NCBI RefSeq assembly: GCF_015706575.1
Contig: NW_024037059.1
Span: 27,414,129-27,478,128, forward strand
DNA: 64,000 nucleotides
Direction of reading: 5' to 3'
Source of the DNA: Patiria miniata
Taxonomy: Eukaryota > Echinodermata > Asteroidea > Valvatida > Asterinidae
Notes under the pieces: model-generated
Databases searched by the model: none
Seen by the model: only the letters and a program-made list of their open reading frames with translations
What the model was told of the DNA's origin: nothing
Shown: positions 12,671 to 23,900 of the stretch, one piece after another
Numbering within the stretch: the first letter of the stretch is position 1
Layout of the letters: each line of letters starts with the position of its first letter
Translations under genes and position numbers: made by a program

Positions 12671-13520
12671 ACAGTCCGAAGGCTTTCTACTTTCTACAAG
12701 ACATCAAAGAAATTTTAAAAAAAATTTGGAGGAGTTGAGATTGTCGCAGAAGCTTTGACAACAGACCGATCCCTTCAACTCCAGCAAGTGATGTTTGATG
12801 TCACGGCCACAACTGCACAATCAAATGTCTGACAAACGTCTATGTGCAGTGGATGGGAATTGATGGATTATTCTATCTAATAGTTTAAAAATTCCTTGTT
12901 CTAATTCATGCATATCAATGAAAACCAAGTTACAGTGAAATCTTGTATGTTCCAATTTTGATTATTTTATTTTAAGTTACATCCCGCTAAAAAAATGATC
13001 ATGAATAAATAAATAAATAAATACAGAAACAGTATGCAATGTAAAATGGCCATATGTTATCACCATTGTGGTTGTCTTGTTGGAGTTGTACATAATGCCA
13101 TAAAAGTTAATATTCTAAGCTGATAGACTGCACTGTTTGTTCATAAATGTTCCACCACTGTCTTTTCTTTAGAGTAATTTCAACTGTTCCATAATATTGT
13201 GTTGCGATTAAAATCTGTCCAGCTGTTTCAACACCAGGGTTAAGGTACCTGTTTTTGCTTCTAAAGCATGTGTCGAATGTTAACACTTATTTCTGTTATT
13301 TTGAAAGCATTATTTTCTTGTCATATTTTGTAGTGGAGTACATTATTTTGTTGCTTTACTTCGTCTCTTTGTTATGTCATTATTAAAATTGTGTTTGAAA
13401 TTCCCTTGTTGGGATCATCAATTTATGAAACAAGGAATCAAAAGTTTCAGATCCATTGTGTACAGGTATTTTGTGTCTTTTTTTTTGAGATTAGATAAAT
13501 AAACTGAAGTTACCGTAACG
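12671..13520 (+). other. TPR: TPR 3' untranslated region (approximate)
   Basis: This AT-rich sequence follows the TAA at 12668-12670. AATAAA signals occur at 13004-13009, in a short AATA tandem run, and at 13498-13503. Either could direct 3' end formation, giving a UTR of about 360 or 850 bases. The right limit is an estimate; no transcript evidence is available. Confidence 0.55.
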
Positions 13521-13774
13521 TAGATGTCAAGCGTGTACTTTCATTGTGTAGTTTATATAGACGCCTGTTGTCATGTTCGACAGCCATTCTATCTAATATT
13601 TCATTCTTATGCTACCAAAGAATGGAATTTTTTTCCTGTAAACATTTCACAAATTCTTAGTGTGAAAAGGGATGAGTAGCATCAATTTCAAAACGGTCGT
13701 CTTCACTCCTGTGGTTAATTTTTTTAAATGATACTTTGCCCCCGTTGCACACCCCCCCCCCCTTCCTTCATGGA

Positions 13775-14498
13775 GTGTCCTGGTCTGGGGTATTGAATTT
13801 AAGGTCTGCAGGTAATTCTGCAGGTTGTGGGTTCGAGTCCAACCTGGGGCTATGGTGTGTGTGCCCTTGGGCAAGGCACTTTGTCACTGCTTCCCACCCA
13901 GGAGTAAATGGGTACCTGTGAGATGGTTATTGTGGTGATTGTAGCTGCTTTGCACCTAAATGGCAGCATCGAGCTGTATACTCCCCAGGGAGCGTAATTT
14001 TTATTCCTAGGAGGGTTAGGGGCAATGTCATGAATAATTCATGTTTATCCATGAGAACGGACAATGACATCAACAGCATTGTTGTTAGTTACTCAACTAG
14101 TTACAATATATTAAAGCATTTTAAAGAACGGTTGTCGTCGAGCTACCACACAGTAACCTAGTGGATAGCGAGATGAGCTATGGATACAAAGATCCCTGGT
14201 TCGAATCCACGTCGTCGCTGCTCATTTTCATCAGCTATTTTTCTTCTCCAAATTTATCACTGAGATAATTTTAAATTAAGGGAAAATAGAACGAGAACCT
14301 AAGTCTTGCAATGATTCAAAGGAAAAACTTAATTATTTATGACATTGCCCCTAACCCTCCTAGGAAAAAAAATTACGCCCCCAGGGAGCTGAGATGGTAT
14401 TTGGTATGTTTCCTTGGCCCAATGATCAGGGGTAATAATCATGTAAAGCGCTTTGATCTTGGTTAAAAGTGCTATATAAGAACTCGTTATTTTTATTC
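13775..14498 (+). mobile_element. tRNA-derived SINE, split by a MITE
   Basis: The 5' half (13775-13992) has a B-box GGTTCGAGTCC and the body phrase CCTTGGGCAAGGCACTTTG, then CCACCCAGGAGTAAATGG. The 3' half (14389-14498) ends with AAGCGCTTTGATCTTGG and GTGCTATATAAGAAC, a typical SINE/LINE-like 3' tail. The interruption at 13993-14378 is a separate element. The SINE lies between TPR and the Ly6 gene. Confidence 0.75.
13993..14377. mobile_element. Foldback MITE inserted in the SINE
   Basis: Terminal inverted repeats of about 45 bp (CGTAATTTTTATTCCTAGGA and on, with GGGTTAGGGGCAATGTCAT) bound a 385-bp element. Its target duplication CCCCAGGGAG is present at 13983-13992 and 14379-14388. The centre carries a tRNA-like stretch (CCTAGTGGATAGCGAGATGAG then GGTTCGAATCC, about 14157-14210) with plausible A and B boxes. 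Confidence 0.8.
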
Positions 14499-14499
14499 C

Positions 14500-15258
14500 A
14501 TCCCCCTTGGATGTTAAACCATATTTTTGTAAAACGGCGTGTCACGCTACCTTTCCAGGTCGTAAACGTCATGTTACGTTTAATTACAAATGTTGTGGTC
14601 ACGTTATGCTAACTGGAAGAGAACTGTTCTGTTCTGTACTACATGTGTATTTCTTGAAATGTGATTGGTGCAAAAGTGGTGACATAAACTGTGTAACGTG
14701 GGCAAAGTAACGTGCAAAAGATGCTGAAATGTTTGAGTTGCCAGTCAGTTGCTCATCAGTTGCCTGTTGGTATGACGTGAAGGGACATGGTCTACAAGGT
14801 GCCTTATCAAATGTAATTGTGAAAATCAAAAGACTCTTCAAATGGAATAGAATCTGCACAAACCACAATTCGAACTTACAGCTACAGGGATATACTGTTT
14901 TATGACCTTATTTTTAGGTATTCACTAAAGAATTAAAATCACTCTATTCATATCTCTTTAATACTGCACAGAACCGATAACACATGAATGTTCTTCTGAA
15001 ATACTCTGTTTGACCCTTATTAGACTGACAATTTTGTATTATTTCACTATTAATGTGTCCACCGAACGAGTATACGTTAACCATGAGAAATCAATTAAAA
15101 ACTGTAGATGTCATACAAACATTTTATGAATAAAATTGAATGGGAATCGTGCTGATACTCGATCCGTAATGATCAACGTTTAGTTTAACACTGTAATTGT
15201 AGTGTTAGGTATATATGTACATAGGAACTCTGGGGTCCAAGAAAAGGGACTTGGGAGT
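14500..15258. other. Intergenic stretch, nothing recognised
   Basis: AT-rich sequence lies between the SINE and the minus-strand Ly6 stop codon. The right part probably holds the Ly6 3' untranslated region, but no clear minus-strand poly(A) signal was identified. Small open frames here have no recognisable product. Confidence 0.4.
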
Positions 15259-18200
15259 TCAAAACATAATGGTAAAGAACAGTGCAAGAATAATAAAGGC
15301 TATGTTAAAGCTGAACAGCTTTGATGCTGCATTACCACCTTCAGCTCCTGGCTTGCCACCTTCAGCTCCTGCATCACCACCTTCATCTCCTGCGTCACCA
15401 CCTTCATCTCCTGCATCACCACCTTCATCTCCTGCATCACCACCTTCATCTCCTGCGTCACCACCTTCATCTCCTGCGTCACCACCTTCATCTCCTGCAT
15501 CACCACCTTCATCTCCTGCATCACCACCTTCATCTCCTGCATCACCACCTTCATCTCCTGCATCACCACCTTCATCTCCTGCATCACCCTCATCTCCTGC
15601 ATCACCACCTTCATCTCCTGCATCATCACCTTCATCTCCTGCATCACCACCTTCATCTCCTGCATGACCACCTTCATCTCCTGCATGGCCACCTTCATCT
15701 CCTGCATCACCACCTTCATCTCCTGCATCACCACCTTCATCTCCTGCGTCACCACCTTCATCTCCTGCATGACCACCTTCATCTCCTGCATGACCACCTT
15801 CATCTCCTGCATCACCACCTTCATCTCCTGCATCACCACCTTCATCTCCTGCATGACCACCTTCATCTCCTGCATGACCACCTTCATCTCCTGCATGACC
15901 ACCTTCATCTCCTGCATGACCACCTTCATCTCCTGCATCACCACCTTCATCTCCTGCATCCCCACCTTCATCTCCTGCATGACCACCTTCATCTCCTGCA
16001 TCACCACCTTCATCTCCTGCATCACCACCTTCATCTCCTGCATCACCACCTTCATCTCCTGCATGACCACCTTCATCTCCTGCATGACCACCTTCATCTC
16101 CTGCATGACCACCTTCATCTCCTGCATCACCACCTTCATCTCCTGCATCACCACCTTCATCTCCTGCATCCCCACCTTCATCTCCTGCATGACCACCTTC
16201 ATCTCCTGCATGACCACCTTCATCTCCTGCATGGCCACCTTCATCTCCTGCATGACCACCTTCATCTCCTGCATGACCACCTTCATCTCCTGCATCACCA
16301 CCTTCATCTCCTGCATGACCACCTTCATCTCCTGCATGACCACCTTCATCTCCTGCATGACCACCTTCATCTCCTGCATGACCACCTTCATCTCCTGCAT
16401 GACCACCTTCATCTCCTGCATCACCACCTTCATCTCCTGCATCCCCACCTTCATCTCCTGCATGACCACCTTCATCTCCTGCATGACCACCTTCATCTCC
16501 TGCATCCCCACCTTCATCTTCTGCATGACCACCTTCATCTCTTGCACGACCACCTTCATTCCCACCACCGTTGCACAGAGGCCCCATGCAGCAGGTTTGG
16601 GTCCATGTCAGTTGGTCTATTTGCAAGTTATTGAGCTCCTCACATGGTCCTTCATCTTGATTGTGACACCTGCGCAGGACTGTTGTACTTGTCAGGCCGT
16701 CACCTGCTGCAGCATCCACCTGTGTTATCTGGAGATATTGTGATGAAATAAGTCAACAGTGTAAGGAAGGCATTGTTTGTTTATTTTTCATTTGCAAAAT
16801 TGAATTGGTCCAGAGTCTAGATCATGCTTGATTCAGGGGTCGTTTTCGTGGGGAGGGGGGGGGGGACTCCCGACAATGCATTGTGCTGTAGAAGGAGAAA
16901 AACGAGTGAGAATTGTACAGTGTCATCACATATGACTGAAAATGTTAATTTTGACCCCACCCCACTACTGTTTCCTTGAAAATCATCCCAACATTTCTAC
17001 ACATTTTTTGCACAAAATACCTCCCACTTAAAATTGACAGAAGATTAATAAAGCAAAGTTAATCTTCAAAGGCTTCTTTGTACCCAGAAGGGCATCAATT
17101 AAACATCTTGGCCCTTGGGTCCATTAGCTCAGTTGACTTGTGTTTTCACAGGTGTGGCACTTTTTGCTTACTACTTGAAAACCAATTTCCTCCAATCTCT
17201 TAACACCTGCCTTTTGTATGTAGTGGCTTAAGCCTTTAATGGGTGACTCCCATTAAACTAATGGTTTGTTTGCTTGAGTTGTAGGTTTGTCAATACATGT
17301 ACTTACTTTGCATTTGCCTTGGCACGGTACGGTCTGTATTCCATCACTGTTGAATGGTTCCTTGCAGCCCAGCGGTCCCTCCGTCTCCTGACCCGTAGTG
17401 ACGACAGAGCAGTTGTAACACTGACTATCAACTCCACATATGACTAGAAATGTAACATGGACCAAATATTCAAATAACATTACAACTGCTACAGTATGAC
17501 ATACATGACGAAGAAAAACTGAAAAAATTCCCTTTTGTAAATATTTATTTCATTTAAAAGTCGTATTTAGAGAACAAAGTATTCATTCAAACAATCTTTT
17601 AAAACACTTTTTTTAAGCAGGTTTGTTTGAGCTTGTTTTGTTTTTGACAAATTATCAGTCTTCTTCTACACGAGTCATCGACCACTACTAAAAATCAAAA
17701 CGATTCAAAGAAAAGGCAATTTAAAAGAAATAAAAGCTTTGAATCTTCATTCATAAATACCTCAGACAGTTTAGCCATTCCTATTGGTCGAGAGCCCGTC
17801 ACGTGGCCGGTCTTAAACGGATGATAAAGACATGGCTAGCTGGTCTTAAACACTTTTCCAGTGTCACATAAAATGTGGACTCCTAAAAATCCAGTGCCTC
17901 TTACCGTTTCATTGGTTGAACGTTCACAATCCTCACGTAGGCATGCGCAACACTACAAGCGAGTCAGAATTGTATAGTTCTAAATTCAAAACGCAACGCC
18001 CCAGGTGCGTTGTGCGCGACATCGCGCAGAACGTGCCACGCGCGCGTCAATCTCCATAAAAGGGTTGTTTACATCTTACTCGCCAGCTGAACACTCCATT
18101 ATTTTGCTAGAGGGATGTTTCAAAAAGCTGGAGTGAACTTGTTGAACAAAATCGGGATTTTTTGAAGGAATTAATTGATTTTTTTTTACCGAAAAGGTAT

Positions 18201-18415
18201 TTATGAATGGGAATAAATATGTGCTCGGTCGGTATTAATCACTCTTTTAAAGACTGCTTAGAGTCTGGGTGCTGATAATTACCCTTGCCTCCGGCTCGGG
18301 TAATTATCAGCACCCAGACTCTAAGCAGTCTTAAATGAGTGATTAAAACCTCTCGAGCACACATATACAGATACTTACAAAGTGCTGCAGCAACCATCAC
18401 CGTAATCATATTCAT
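15259..18415 (-). CDS. Predicted GPI-anchored Ly6/uPAR-domain protein with a giant GG(D/H)AGDE repeat stalk
   Basis: Three exons splice in phase: 18415-18379 (signal peptide MNMITVMVAAAL), 17443-17307 and 16728-15259, totalling 547 residues plus stop. Residues 13 to about 108 form a Ly6/uPAR three-finger domain with ten cysteines, from SQCYNCSV to the family signature CCMGPLCN. It is followed by about 55 tandem heptapeptides GG(D/H)AGDE and a hydrophobic C-terminus FNIAFIILALFFTIMF ending at the stop, as in GPI-attachment signals. The protein is predicted to sit outside the plasma membrane on a long Gly/Asp/His stalk. Known Ly6 proteins are about 100-130 residues, so the stalk is exceptional. 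Ligand and function are unknown. Intron 1 carries a foldback element ending close to exon 1. The exon model is inferred, but exact phase closure and the intact Ly6 signature support it. Confidence 0.85.
15338..16560 (-). repeat. 21-bp coding minisatellite (GG(D/H)AGDE)n
   Basis: About 55-57 head-to-tail copies of a 21-bp unit (plus strand ACCACCTTCATCTCCTGCAT followed by C or G). One copy near 15585 has lost a codon. On the minus strand the units read GG(D/H)AGDE. The last unit base decides GAT (Asp) or CAT (His). The membrane-proximal block (15345-15660) is all Asp; the rest mixes Asp and His. Because 21 is a multiple of three and no stop arises in other frames, long meaningless open frames appear on both strands. 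Confidence 0.95.
17750..18363 (+). mobile_element. Composite foldback element, copy 1
   Basis: A segment bounded by ATTCATAAATACC (17750) and its complement (about 18200) is followed by a near-perfect hairpin of about 165 bp whose arms read CTTAGAGTCTGGGTGCTGAT and inverse around a GC-rich loop. The same unit occurs inverted at 29337-29965. The first part is CpG-rich with CCAAT and CACGTG motifs. It lies in intron 1 of the Ly6 gene, ending about 15 bp downstream of its first-exon donor. Confidence 0.8.
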
Positions 18416-20729
18416 GATGTCTTCAATTTGTTGCAGACTCCGAGAAGGAAATTGCTAGGGAGTACAAAAAAAAAATAATTCTAGCCTTTCTGTGAAACAG
18501 ACATGCACACTTTTAATTAATATCGATTGAGTTCCTCTACAGAAAAGACCAATTAATTTTTATTAGGTCATGAAGGGGGAAAAATAAAAATAAATTAATC
18601 TAAACCACAGTGATTAAAAATGTAATCTACCACTATCCCTTTCATACATATTTTTTTAAAATATATCCTGGATTTGAAGATTATTTCAGTCAACAACTGC
18701 AAATGATACGATCGTCCTACTGATAATCATCAACCAGACTTGAGGACAAGAGATGATTTCAAAACAGTCAACACAAATCTTATTAAAAATACCTCCAATA
18801 ACTGAACTGCAAAACCAAAAGTTGAAGTGAAAAGGTTGATTCGTCTACAAACCTTTCTCCTGTGCAATAACTGGGCTTGGTGTTCGAAGTGTTGAAAGTG
18901 CAAGATGAAGGCGGCAAAGTGCCCCTGGCAAACTGATGGAGAAGACTAAGCTCAAAATTTCAGAGCACCGATTGTAATAGGTATCTAGCGGCTTTCACGC
19001 ATGCGCTCAAGAAAACTCACATTTGCATTGTTTGCAGAAATTAAAGAAATTACTAATTGAAGTTGTCTGTGGTGTATGTGGCCTATGTCCTGCTACTTTG
19101 CTGTAATTAGTTCTGTTGGGTATTAGTCGACAGCACTGCCAAATCTTCAAGTCTTGTGGAGAATGTTTTCAACATAGAAGCAAAACCATTATTCTAATTA
19201 ACAGGTGTATAAGTCTCTTAATTTGTGCAACTGTCTTTAAGTGCCTTTTAATAACTAATACCAATAACAGAATTTAGTCTTACCAAGGACATTACATTAC
19301 ATGAATCAATTTGTTTATCTTTTGATTCATGGCGTGTGTTTGATTTGTGAGTTTTCTTGATTTAATAAAAGGCCAGGGTCTGTGCAAATCTGATGTTTTT
19401 AAGTGTCTTGCCATTAAATTTCCAAAAACTTGTGCTAAAAGCCACTTCAAATAAATCAATTTGACTGGCCATTTAAATTCAAAATCAATTTTAACAGAAT
19501 CATCGGGACAGCTTGAAAAATGAATTCATTTGGCGCTTTTTTTTTTTAAATTAACTAAAAATTCTTTATTACATCTGCACACTTCCAGGCTGATATGATT
19601 GTAAACGGGCAAGTTATTCGTTGCATAGAATTACTAGAAAATACTTTTTTTGTCATTAATATACAATATTCAGTGTACATATCATGAGTACCCTCGTGTG
19701 TAAATGCACAGTGCACTGCACAGTTTTTAATAATCTTATGTATAATAAATTTGATATATCAATTTCTATGACAATTTTTTAAATATAAAACAAAACTAAA
19801 TTTCACGCCAATAAATTGACTTTTTGCAAATTGTGGGTTTTTTGGTATATCTGTCTTTGTTTCGTTTTATGAGAGTGCCACCACTTCACAACAGGTCAAA
19901 GTTCCATCCCCCTCTTTTTAAGAACATTTTTACAAATGAAAAAAATGGGATCCATTTTGTTAGAGACAAAGTACCATTTGCCAGCCCCTCTTCCCCTAAA
20001 CCAAAAATAGGATAGCTTCTGTTTAAAGGGAATATACAACATTTGCAAACATCGAAAAATAAAATTACCAAATTTTTACGAAATACCTTACTAGGATGTT
20101 GGTAAATGACAGTCTCAAGCATCTTGTAAAATTATGGCACCTGGTGTGAAGTCATTTTCAAGAAAATGGTATTTTTGTATACATTTCCAACGGTGGTCGG
20201 CCGACCAGTGTTGGAAAAACCTAACTATTTTTCAACTACTGCTCCAAATTTACCATTTTTTCAGTCCAAATTTTGTTTGCTATTGATTACATGTTCATGA
20301 ACGGATGCAGGCCAACTAGACTGGTTCCCTTGCCTTACAATTTTTCATCATCTATAAATTGATCCATTTTATCTTTTGTGGAGTCAGGGAACCAGACTAC
20401 TTGAACAATTTTGTTTTTCTTGGTTTTTCCAACCTTTTCGAACACAAAACTTCAAAAATGTCAGTGTAACAATATTTGATCTATAATACTAACCCCTCAA
20501 ATAGTTCATATCTGAAAATTACAGCAAAAGCCAATGATGTACATTCCCTTTAAGCTCAAGATGATCACTTCATAAAAATTCTCTTAGAGGAACATAGACA
20601 TTCCATGAAAGATGTGACCTCCGATGCTAGGCCTCTTTTTATAGTTTCACAGGATATTTTCTGACAACAGAGCCCTTTGGTGATCTAAGCTTCAGTTTGA
20701 TTGTTTATTTGTTTGTTTTAATGTTCACT
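18416..20729. other. Intergenic region between two minus-strand genes
   Basis: AT-rich DNA upstream of the Ly6 start and downstream of the coiled-coil gene stop. It should contain the Ly6 promoter and 5' UTR, but no TATA box or other element could be assigned. Open frames near 19.8-20.1 kb have no recognisable product and look random. An AATAAA on the minus strand (20709-20704) lies about 20 bases past the coiled-coil gene stop and may be its poly(A) signal. Confidence 0.4.
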
Positions 20730-20967
20730 TCAAGATGAGTACTCATCGCTACTGGTTGCTATGGAGTCCGTGGATTTGGTCTCCCAGTAACCGTAACTAG
20801 GCTTTTTCTTTGGTGACGATGCCTTGCCGGTGTCAAACCATTCTGCGTTGCCGAAGAGCGGCGACTGTACAGTGGGGTAGTTGTCGGCCAAGTTCATAGA
20901 CAGCGCCCTCACATGGGCTTTTGCAAGAGCTGCTTTGATATCATCTTTCCTTGGTTTAGCATGGGAT
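20730..20967 (-). CDS. Coiled-coil gene, last exon (non-coiled tail)
   Basis: This last exon joins the AA at the end of exon 21596-21451 to form a lysine codon and continues SHAKPRKDDIKAALAKAHV. After a last short helix-like segment comes NYPTVQSPLFGNAEWFDTG, a basic patch SSPKKKP, an aromatic motif SYGYWE and the Ser-rich end SIATSSDEYSS, followed by TGA at 20732-20730. The short linear-motif look suggests phosphorylation and protein docking; this is inference only. Confidence 0.8.
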
Positions 20968-23900
20968 CTGTATTTTCAGAGTTTGCAAGAGAGATGTCAG
21001 ATTAAATTTCATTGCTCGTACTTCCTTGGCTGTATTGTCCACCTGGATATTACTTTAAAAAATCACATATTTGGATGTTTTTATAGGTATCTTGTGGTAT
21101 CTAGTAGTAAGTGGTTGATACATTGGATTTAAAGATGACTGTTGACATTTTGCGGGAGATTTGAGGTTCACAAATATGTCATCTACAATATTAACAAAAT
21201 TCTGTAAACTGCGGGACACAATTCTTCGGCAGACATGTTAGGTATGTTGGCAATTCTGCTCGCACTTTTTTTCTATGTAGTTTTCTTCTTGTATCAAAAT
21301 CTAAAAGTAATAAAGTATTAGGCCAAAAAGTTATCAGGGATTCAGGAACATGAGCAATAAAAATCATTTACAATTTTGCTAAGGAAACTCTTCCATGCTT
21401 AGCAGATTTGTCCTTGTATCCTCTTGGCTATGGAGTCTTTATATTCTTACTTGCGTTTGAGCAATGCTCCTTTCTGCTTAGCTAGAAATGTTTGTAGTTT
21501 GTTCAGATCCTCTGTCAGTGATGCTATGGTGAGCTTGTCCACGGATCGCAGACCTTCCAACTTGGACACCTGAGCTTCAAGCTCTTGGATACATTCCTGT
21601 AAAATTGAGCATGAACAATTTTATGATTTTAAAGTGATGCATGTTTTTAAGTTATATTGTATGAAATTAAATCACCTTTTCTCGATAAAACAGAATATTA
21701 GTTTAATTTCCACCTATAAAGTTGCTACACCTTGCCAAGTTTTTATAGTAAAAAATAAACGGAAGGAGGACTTGGGCGTTTGTCTTCTACTGATGAACTA
21801 ATTAATAGTCAACCTAGTCAATTTCCTCTAACATTATTTGAAGGAATCAGAATTTAATCATGATTTTTGTAAATAAAATATGTATGTAACATTTTCCAAC
21901 ATGCTTTTTATACAAACATATTGATAGTGTAATTTATCTGCATGAATAAGTAATGTATAAAGTACATGTACAACAATAAAAATTGTAAACATTTTTTTTT
22001 TTAATCAGAACTCTGAAATCTAACCTTTGACCTGTCTGCATTACTTTGGTTTTCTTTCTGTGGCGAGATCTCAATCTTGTTGATTATCTCCCGAGTGAGT
22101 TCTGCTTTGATGTGCTGCAGCTCAATCCTTACAAGTAAACAAGTAAACAAACAAGTAAACAAATGACTGATTTCCAACAGAAGATAATGATTTGGTTCAA
22201 TTATTATTGGTTGGTTCTGCCATTTGCATTGAATAATTTCTTCCTAAATTAAAAAGGCGTTGTTTGTCCGTCCTGTGTTCACATGATCTGTGGATAATAT
22301 AAAACTTTGGCCTTATTAGAAAGGCACTTACTTTGTGTTACATTCCATGGTGTTTTTCAGCTCTTCCATATTTTGCTTTTTGTCCTTCGCTGTCTTCCGT
22401 AGTCTCTGCAGCTCAGCTTCGTGACTCTCACAGCTAGATTGAGCAAGAAACAACCGTTTCAAAATAATTGCAATATACATCAGCAATCACTTGTACACTT
22501 CACACCAGAATGAAACTTAAATGGTTGTTGATTGATGAACAATATTCGTGTTTAACATTGTATAAATTGTAGATATAAAACAATGAGACGGTCCAAGCTC
22601 ATTTTTCTTGGAGAAATTTTCTCAACTATCTGCCCACAAAAATGAAAGCAATTGTCAGTTCCTTCTGATTAACTGAAAAATCAAAAAGATTTGTGATTGA
22701 ATAAGTAGGACTCTGGTTTCCAACTGATTGTTTATCACCATTTCAAATATCGTTTCTTCCATTTTGCCCTTTTTAAACCCCTTTAATCAATCAATTATCA
22801 TGTAGAGTTAGTTTTCTATCGTCATTTGCCTATCTGAGCCATTGTCTGACCTCTTGTTGAGTTGGTCTTGGACGTTCTTCTCGACATCCAACTGTCCTTC
22901 CAACTGATGGATGACGCTCATCATTTCTTTCTCTTTCATCTCAGCCTTGTGGAGCACAAGGAGGGCCCGGTTGTATTCACATCGCTTCTTAGAAAATGCA
23001 TTGCTGGATGAAGAAAATAACATTGCATTAGATAATGGTTGCTAGACGGAAACTGAAATGAAATGTGGTATGTTATAGTTTTAAAAATATTGACTGCCTC
23101 AAGCAGTGATAGTAGTTTCCAACTATTGACTGCTTTAAGGGGTGATAGTTCGCAACTATTGACTGCTTCAAGCAGTGATACTTTAAAAAATAGTTTGCAA
23201 CTATTGACTGCTTCAAGCAGTGATAGTTTGCAACTACTGACTGCTTCAAGGGGTGATAGTTTACAAATATTGACTGCTTCAAGCAGTGATGGTTTTGAAA
23301 TATTTCCAAATATTGACTGCTTCAAGGGGTGATATTTTACAAATACTGACTACATCAAGGGGTGATAGTTTACAAATATTAGCTGTTTGAGGTGGTGTAT
23401 AGTAAAACTAGCCGCCTACAGGATCCCGCATCCTGAGTTTCTTGAGGCAAAGCAAGTTGAGTTGTAATACATGAACTTACTTGAGGAGATTTAGTTCTGC
23501 CTGTATTTTGCTGTTCTCTTTACAAACATCTTTGAGTTGCTCCTCTTGTTTTTCACTAAGAGAAGAAAATAAAAAGGTTAGTGATCAGGGAGCACTGTGA
23601 AGGACAAAATGTAAACAAAACAGCTTCATGTTTCACATTGTGAATTCAACATTTTCTAGTCGGTTTAATTGTTTAGATGGTGCTTCAGAAAGGTAGCAAG
23701 ATAGTTTAACAAGCTCACTCAAAATCAGGAATACAGGGGAAAATTAAATACAGCACTTACAGAAAGTGATGGAATTTGCAAGTGCAGAGCTGTTCTCTTT
23801 ACCACGTCTGGTAAAAACTATTTCAAAAGCGTGAGTTTAATTTCAAAAACCTGGTTCCGATTTTAACATTACAGTTAACATTTATGGAGTACTGGACACA

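Noticed and set aside
14150-14215. tRNA gene on the plus strand
   Set aside because: A- and B-box-like motifs are present, but there is no convincing acceptor stem, and the stretch sits inside a MITE.
15300-16568. Second minus-strand frame over the array (MKVVMQE-type heptads)
   Set aside because: Shadow frame of the same repeat. It resembles a coiled coil by chance and lacks the upstream exons.
15215-16743. Long plus-strand open frames (up to 437 codons) rich in His/Leu or Cys/Ile/Thr over the 21-bp array
   Set aside because: A 21-bp repeat without stops is open in several frames on both strands. Only the minus-strand frame is joined to a real Ly6 domain, a signal exon and a GPI-like end.
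19824-20122. Overlapping open frames on both strands between the Ly6 and coiled-coil genes
   Set aside because: Low-information Phe/Ser/Lys sequence with no recognisable product.
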